NCBI GenBank assembly: GCA_031263835.1
Contig: JAISEZ010000056.1
Span: 1 to 10,055, forward strand
Reading direction: 5' to 3'
DNA from: Tannerella sp.
GTDB taxonomy: Bacteria; Bacteroidota; Bacteroidia; Bacteroidales; Tannerellaceae
Length of the DNA: 10,055 nucleotides
Position numbers and translations under genes: made by a program
Shown: positions 6,846 through 10,055 of the stretch, in pieces
Layout of the letters: each line of letters starts with the position of its first letter
Position numbering within the stretch: position 1 is the first letter of the stretch
Notes under the pieces: model-generated
The model's database searches: none
Seen by the model: the letters and a program-made list of their open reading frames with translations, nothing else
What the model was told of the DNA's origin: nothing

Positions 6846-7652
6846 ATGAAAAAGGTTGTATTTTTAGGAATAGCGATTTTGTTGTGTGCCTCATGCGGCG
6901 AATACAACAGAATCTTGAAAAGTACAGACTATGAATTGAAGTATTCGTATGCCAAGAAATATTTCAACCAGAAGAAATACACCAAGTCGGCAACGCTTCT
7001 GGAAGAAGTAGTCACGCTCTTCAGAGGCACGTCCTATGCGGAGGAATCGCTGTACCTGCTGGCACAGAGTTATTACGGGCAGAAGGATTACCAGACGGCA
7101 GCGAATTATTTCGAGACTTATTACAACTCCTACCCGAAGGGCGAGTACACGGAACTGGCGCGTTTCTATTCCGGCTACGGGCTGTATCTTGATTCGGCCG
7201 ACCCGCGCCTGGACCAGGGACAGACCTACAAGGCCATCGCGCAGCTGGAGCTTTACATGGAATACTATCCCCAGAGCGAACGGGCGAAGCAGGCGCAGGA
7301 AATCCTGTTTGAACTGCAGGAAAAGCTGGCATATAAGGAACTGATAAGTACGCAGCTGTACTATAATCTGGGAACTTACATGGGTAACAATTACCGCGCC
7401 TGCGTAATCACCGCCGACAATGCGCTGAAGGATTATCCGTACTCCAAATACCGCGAGGAATTTATTCTGCTGAAAATAAAAGCGAAATACGAACTGGCGC
7501 TGGTGAGTGTGGAAGACCGTCTGCAAGGCCGTTACCGCGATGTGGTAGATGAGTACTACAATTATGTCAATGAATTTCCGGAAGGAAAACATACCCGGCA
7601 AATCAAGAAATATTTTGACTATGCCAACAAGCGAATAAGTAGAAATTATTAA
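6846..7652 (+). CDS. bamD: Outer membrane protein assembly factor BamD (lipoprotein)
   Basis: BamD is the essential lipoprotein partner of BamA in the complex that inserts beta-barrel proteins into the outer membrane, acting on the periplasmic side. The 268-residue product has a short signal peptide ending C-A-S-C, with C17 as the predicted lipidated cysteine; the cysteine at -3 is not the usual lipobox residue. The mature part is almost wholly helical with TPR-like repeats rich in Tyr, for example KYFNQKKYTKSATLLEEVV (about 38-56), SLYLLAQSYYGQKDYQTAANYF (about 68-89) and LELYMEYYPQSERAKQAQEIL (about 133-153), the BamD/YfiO pattern. Length fits the family. It has its own promoter box and is followed after 10 bp by rpoZ, a pairing typical of Bacteroidales, so both are probably on one mRNA. 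Confidence 0.92.
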   Translation: MKKVVFLGIAILLCASCGEYNRILKSTDYELKYSYAKKYFNQKKYTKSATLLEEVVTLFRGTSYAEESLYLLAQSYYGQKDYQTAANYFETYYNSYPKGEYTELARFYSGYGLYLDSADPRLDQGQTYKAIAQLELYMEYYPQSERAKQAQEILFELQEKLAYKELISTQLYYNLGTYMGNNYRACVITADNALKDYPYSKYREEFILLKIKAKYELALVSVEDRLQGRYRDVVDEYYNYVNEFPEGKHTRQIKKYFDYANKRISRNY

Positions 7653-7662
7653 GATATAAAGT

Positions 7663-7995
7663 ATGGATTATCGTAGATCGAAAGCACCGACCACCACGGT
7701 CACGCGCGACATGCTGAAGCTGTGCCGCGATACGGGAAATGTTTATGAAACCCTGATGGTTATTGCCAAACGCGCCAACCAGATTTCTTCGGAAATAAAG
7801 CATGACCTGGAGAAGAAACTGCAGGAATTTGCGTTCTATAATGACAATCTGGAGGAAGTGTTTGAAAACAGGGAACAGATTGAAATTTCCCGTTATTATG
7901 AGAAATTGCCGAAACCCACGCTCATTGCGGCGCAGGAATATGAAAACGGCAAGATTTATTACCGGAATCCCTTAAAGGAAAAAAGCAACCTTTAA
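7663..7995 (+). CDS. rpoZ: DNA-directed RNA polymerase omega subunit, Bacteroidetes type
   Basis: This 110-residue protein resembles the divergent omega subunit of Bacteroidetes, which helps fold and hold the beta-prime subunit. The omega-like features are NVYETLMVIAKRANQIS (26-42), corresponding to the conserved helix with the A-x-R-A-x-Q-I core, and KPTLIAAQEYENGKI (84-98), corresponding to the KPT..A..E...GKI segment. It lacks a signal peptide and is charged, as expected for a cytosolic protein. It starts 10 bp after bamD and ends before a hairpin terminator at 8020-8051. The assignment rests on the two motifs and the neighbourhood; sequence divergence is high in this family. Confidence 0.82.
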   Translation: MDYRRSKAPTTTVTRDMLKLCRDTGNVYETLMVIAKRANQISSEIKHDLEKKLQEFAFYNDNLEEVFENREQIEISRYYEKLPKPTLIAAQEYENGKIYYRNPLKEKSNL

Positions 7996-8019
7996 GCCGT
8001 TCATGCCTTACTAACCACG

Positions 8020-8060
8020 GAAAGGCGGGACTTTTCGCAGGCCGGCCTTTCTCACTTTAA
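8020..8060 (+). terminator. Putative terminator after rpoZ
   Basis: GAAAGGC (8020-8026) pairs with GCCTTTC (8045-8051), extended past one mismatch by GG/CC. The tail CTCACTTTAA is only moderately T-rich. The sequence resembles the terminator at 4710-4748, including CCTTTCTC on the right side. It may only partly separate rpoZ from the DUF4293 gene, which has no clear TAnnTTTG box of its own. Confidence 0.6.
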
Positions 8061-8075
8061 CAGACAAGTACAATT

Positions 8076-8534
8076 ATGATACAGCGCATACAAACCGTCT
8101 ATTTGTTGCTGGTGGTCGCGGCCATGACCGCCGTGCTTTTCCTGCCGCTGGCCACCGTGCAGGCAGGGGGAGTTTCCTATACGTACGACGTGCTGGGCAT
8201 GCACACGGCGACCGTTCCCCCGGAACTGACCCATCCGGCATGGGCATTGTGCGCCCTGTCCGCGGTGACCGTACTGCTTGCGCTGGCATCCGTTTTCCTG
8301 TACAGGAAACGGATGCGCCAGATTCGCCTCTGCATCTTCAACGCCGTGCTGCTGGTCGGGTTTTATGCGATATTCGCTTTTTTCCTCTGGAACCTGTCCG
8401 CACAGTCCGATTTTCATTTCAGCGTACGTTTTGCCCTCTCACTGCCGTTAGTCAGTTTGATTCTGAATTATCTGGCTATCCGCAATATCGGAGCGGACGA
8501 AGTGCTTGTCCGCTCGCTGAACCGTCTAAGATAG
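8076..8534 (+). CDS. DUF4293 family integral membrane protein
   Basis: This 152-residue protein of unknown function has four predicted membrane spans, about residues 7-29, 55-76, 83-105 and 116-136, with a basic loop YRKRMRQIR between spans 2 and 3 that should face the cytosol. The opening MIQRIQTVYLLL and overall size are typical of the DUF4293 family, which is found in Bacteroidetes next to bamD and rpoZ. Between spans 1 and 2 is a polar loop, residues about 30-54, probably periplasmic. No catalytic motif is seen. The gene lies 24 bp after the rpoZ terminator stem and 29 bp before mtgA, which suggests co-transcription with mtgA. A role in the envelope is plausible from the neighbours only. 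Confidence 0.8.
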   Translation: MIQRIQTVYLLLVVAAMTAVLFLPLATVQAGGVSYTYDVLGMHTATVPPELTHPAWALCALSAVTVLLALASVFLYRKRMRQIRLCIFNAVLLVGFYAIFAFFLWNLSAQSDFHFSVRFALSLPLVSLILNYLAIRNIGADEVLVRSLNRLR

Positions 8535-8563
8535 CCGTACCGTCATGAAAAGGGTTTCTTCGT

Positions 8564-9277
8564 ATGAAAACCGTCAAACGTATTTTCATCCTGTGCCGGA
8601 ATCTGCTCCTTTTGCTGGTTGCATCCGCCATCCTCGCGGTAGTGATATATAAATATGTACCCGTTTATTACACCCCGCTCATGTTTATTCGCCTGTGCGA
8701 GAAAGACGGAGCCGGCGGAATCAGTCATCACTGGACGCCCATAGGGCAAATATCCCAGTCGACGGTGCAGGCCGTAGTGGCGTCGGAAGACAATCTTTTT
8801 ATGGAACATCACGGTTTCGACCGCAAGCAAATCGACCGGGCAATTGAGGAAGCGAAAAATGGCCGCCGTCTGCGCGGCGCCAGTACGATTTCGCAGCAGA
8901 CCGCCAAAAACGTATTCCTGTGGCCGGGAAGAAGCTATTTGCGGAAGGGACTGGAAGCCTGTTTCACCCTGCTAATCGAATGGATTTGGGGCAAGGAGCG
9001 TATCATGGAAGTGTATCTCAATTCCATTGAGATGGGGACAGGCATCTACGGCGTGGAAGCGGCTTCCCTGGCGTATTTCGAAAAACGGGCATACGAACTT
9101 ACGCCGGAGGAAAGCGCTCTGCTGGCGATTTCCCTCCCCGCGCCACGAAAAATGAACCCGAAACGGGTATCGGCCTACATGCAGGGGCGGCAACGCCATA
9201 TCCTTTCGCTGATGAAAAAGATAAAACCCGTCAACATGGGATACCGTTACCCGGGAAGCTCTTATAGTTCCTATTAA
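8564..9277 (+). CDS. mtgA: Monofunctional biosynthetic peptidoglycan transglycosylase
   Basis: MtgA polymerises lipid II into glycan strands on the outer face of the inner membrane. The 237-residue product has one N-terminal membrane anchor (about 10-30) and a family 51 glycosyltransferase domain. The first catalytic glutamate is E75 in SEDNLFMEHHGFD (74-86). GASTISQQ (105-112) with N116 forms the second motif. E131 in RKGLEACF is the likely second glutamate, matching E290 of E. coli PBP1b. KERIMEVYLNSIEMG (144-158) gives the third motif. There is no transpeptidase domain, so it is not a class A PBP. The start at 8564 gives a normal short cytosolic tail; the ATG at 8545 is out of frame. Element D begins 3 bp after its stop. 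Confidence 0.95.
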   Translation: MKTVKRIFILCRNLLLLLVASAILAVVIYKYVPVYYTPLMFIRLCEKDGAGGISHHWTPIGQISQSTVQAVVASEDNLFMEHHGFDRKQIDRAIEEAKNGRRLRGASTISQQTAKNVFLWPGRSYLRKGLEACFTLLIEWIWGKERIMEVYLNSIEMGTGIYGVEAASLAYFEKRAYELTPEESALLAISLPAPRKMNPKRVSAYMQGRQRHILSLMKKIKPVNMGYRYPGSSYSSY

Positions 9278-9280
9278 TGA

Positions 9281-9426
9281 GAATCAGTAGTTAGTAGTCA
9301 GTAGTTAGTAGTTAGTAGATGATAGAATAAAGTCACGGTTTCATACACAAAACCCGATTGCCGCACGGCGAACCTGCCCGCTGCCATTCTACTAACTACT
9401 GACTACTAACTACTAACTACTGATTC
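9281..9426. repeat. Element D: inverted repeat with conserved core
   Basis: Arms of 38 bp (9281-9318 and 9389-9426) are complementary at 36 positions. Each is GAATCAG-TAG followed by four 7-mers, TTAGTAG or TCAGTAG. The only difference between arms is which 7-mer carries TCAGTAG. The 70-nt interior includes the core 9338-9388, the reverse complement of the element C core with about 46 of 49 positions identical plus a 2-nt insertion; it includes GCGAACC (9368-9374). The element fills nearly the whole mtgA-lipB gap and ends 15 bp before the lipB ATG. Confidence 0.9.
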
Positions 9427-9441
9427 ACATAATTGATTGAT

Positions 9442-10055
9442 ATGAAAGAAGCGTATGACTATCAGGATTTGGGACGGATTGCATATACGGATGCGTTAGC
9501 CGTTCAGACGTCGGCCTTTGAGGCGCTGTTGAAAGCCAAAGAGCAGGGCGTACAGGGTAAAAACGTGCTGTTTTTCTGTGAACACGAGCCTGTTTTCACG
9601 CTGGGGAAAAACGGCCGGAAGTCGAATCTGCTGATTCCGGAAACGGAACTGAAGGAGAGAGGAATTTCCTTTTATTCGACCGGCCGGGGAGGCGACATCA
9701 CGTATCACGGGCCGGGACAGATCACCGGTTATCCGGTGTTCGATCTGGAAATGTTCCGTCTCGGTTTGCGGCAATATATTGAAACACTGGAAGAGATTGT
9801 GATCCGTTTTCTTTCGATGTACGGTTTGAAGGGAGAACGTCTGAAGGGCGCCAGCGGCGTCTGGCTGGACGCCCATACCGGCGAGGCGCGGAAAATCTGC
9901 GCCATCGGCGTGAAAAGCAGCCGCTACGTGACGATGCACGGTTTTGCGCTGAATATCCTGACAGACCTGTCGGCCTATTCCCTGATTAATCCCTGCGGAC
10001 TTGTCGGCAAGGGCGTCACTTCGCTGGACAGGGAAGTGGGAGAACCGCTTGATTT
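9442..10055 (+). CDS. lipB: Octanoyltransferase LipB (3' end beyond the window)
   Basis: LipB moves the octanoyl group from acyl carrier protein to lipoyl-dependent enzymes, the first committed step of lipoate synthesis in the cytosol. The frame is open from the ATG at 9442 to the end of the window, giving 204 codons and two extra bases; only the C-terminus is missing. The family motif RGGDITYHGPGQ is at 82-93, the catalytic lysine is K151 in KICAIGVK, and the catalytic cysteine is C185 in LINPCG, so the active-site dyad is intact. No SD sequence or TAnnTTTG box is seen in the 15 bp between element D and the ATG, nor in element D, so lipB may be read from the mtgA promoter through the hairpin or from an untypical promoter. 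Confidence 0.95.
   Translation, partial: MKEAYDYQDLGRIAYTDALAVQTSAFEALLKAKEQGVQGKNVLFFCEHEPVFTLGKNGRKSNLLIPETELKERGISFYSTGRGGDITYHGPGQITGYPVFDLEMFRLGLRQYIETLEEIVIRFLSMYGLKGERLKGASGVWLDAHTGEARKICAIGVKSSRYVTMHGFALNILTDLSAYSLINPCGLVGKGVTSLDREVGEPLD

Noticed and set aside
6891..7601. Reading frame of 236 codons on the - strand opposite bamD
   Set aside because: It lies wholly inside bamD and has no start context or family motif of its own.
9281..9426. Complete insertion sequence
   Set aside because: The interior is only 70 bp with no transposase frame, and no target-site duplication could be recognised; at most it is a non-autonomous element.

Overview
The window reads as chromosomal core sequence from a member of the Bacteroidales, perhaps near Tannerellaceae/Porphyromonadaceae; the family is an inference from gene content and moderately high GC coding sequence. 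Three things support the order. Start codons are preceded by A/T-rich leaders with no clear Shine-Dalgarno sequence. Five gene starts have the Bacteroidetes -7 promoter box TAnnTTTG upstream. The proteins match Bacteroidales forms: a RibBA fusion, a PaaK-type ligase paired with an ACT protein, a lipoprotein BamD followed by a divergent omega subunit, and DUF4293. All nine recognisable genes lie on the + strand, and none looks broken.

Layout: ribBA (111-1322, riboflavin); an aspC-type aminotransferase (1441-2643); a 346-bp gap with a heptamer inverted repeat (element A) and an AT-rich promoter/leader; a lipoprotein combining a beta-rich region, an OmpA-like region and TPRs (2990-4681); a terminator plus a second hairpin (element B); a phenylacetate-CoA-ligase-like gene (4897-6198) with an ACT-domain partner (6220-6645); element C; bamD (6846-7652), rpoZ (7663-7995), a terminator, a DUF4293 membrane protein (8076-8534) and mtgA (8564-9277); element D; and lipB (9442 to the window end, cut off).

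Functionally this is housekeeping: cofactor synthesis (riboflavin, lipoate), amino-acid and aryl-acid metabolism, outer-membrane protein assembly, peptidoglycan polymerisation and an RNA polymerase subunit. The paaK-like/ACT pair and the bamD-rpoZ pair are tightly spaced and probably co-transcribed; DUF4293 and mtgA are close enough to be co-transcribed too.

The unusual content lies between genes. Four gaps carry long inverted repeats whose arms are degenerate 7- or 8-nt tandem units (GTTARTG, TTAGTAG, GATTCAA). Elements C and D also share an asymmetric core of about 50 bp, about 46 of 49 positions identical, in opposite orientations. Elements A and B have short loops that may carry a reduced form of one core motif (GGTTCGC). 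This looks like a dispersed, hairpin-forming repeat family. A second oddity is a 22-bp near-exact copy of the start of the TPR lipoprotein gene, placed 71 bp upstream, where it makes the tiny reading frame M-R-K-stop.
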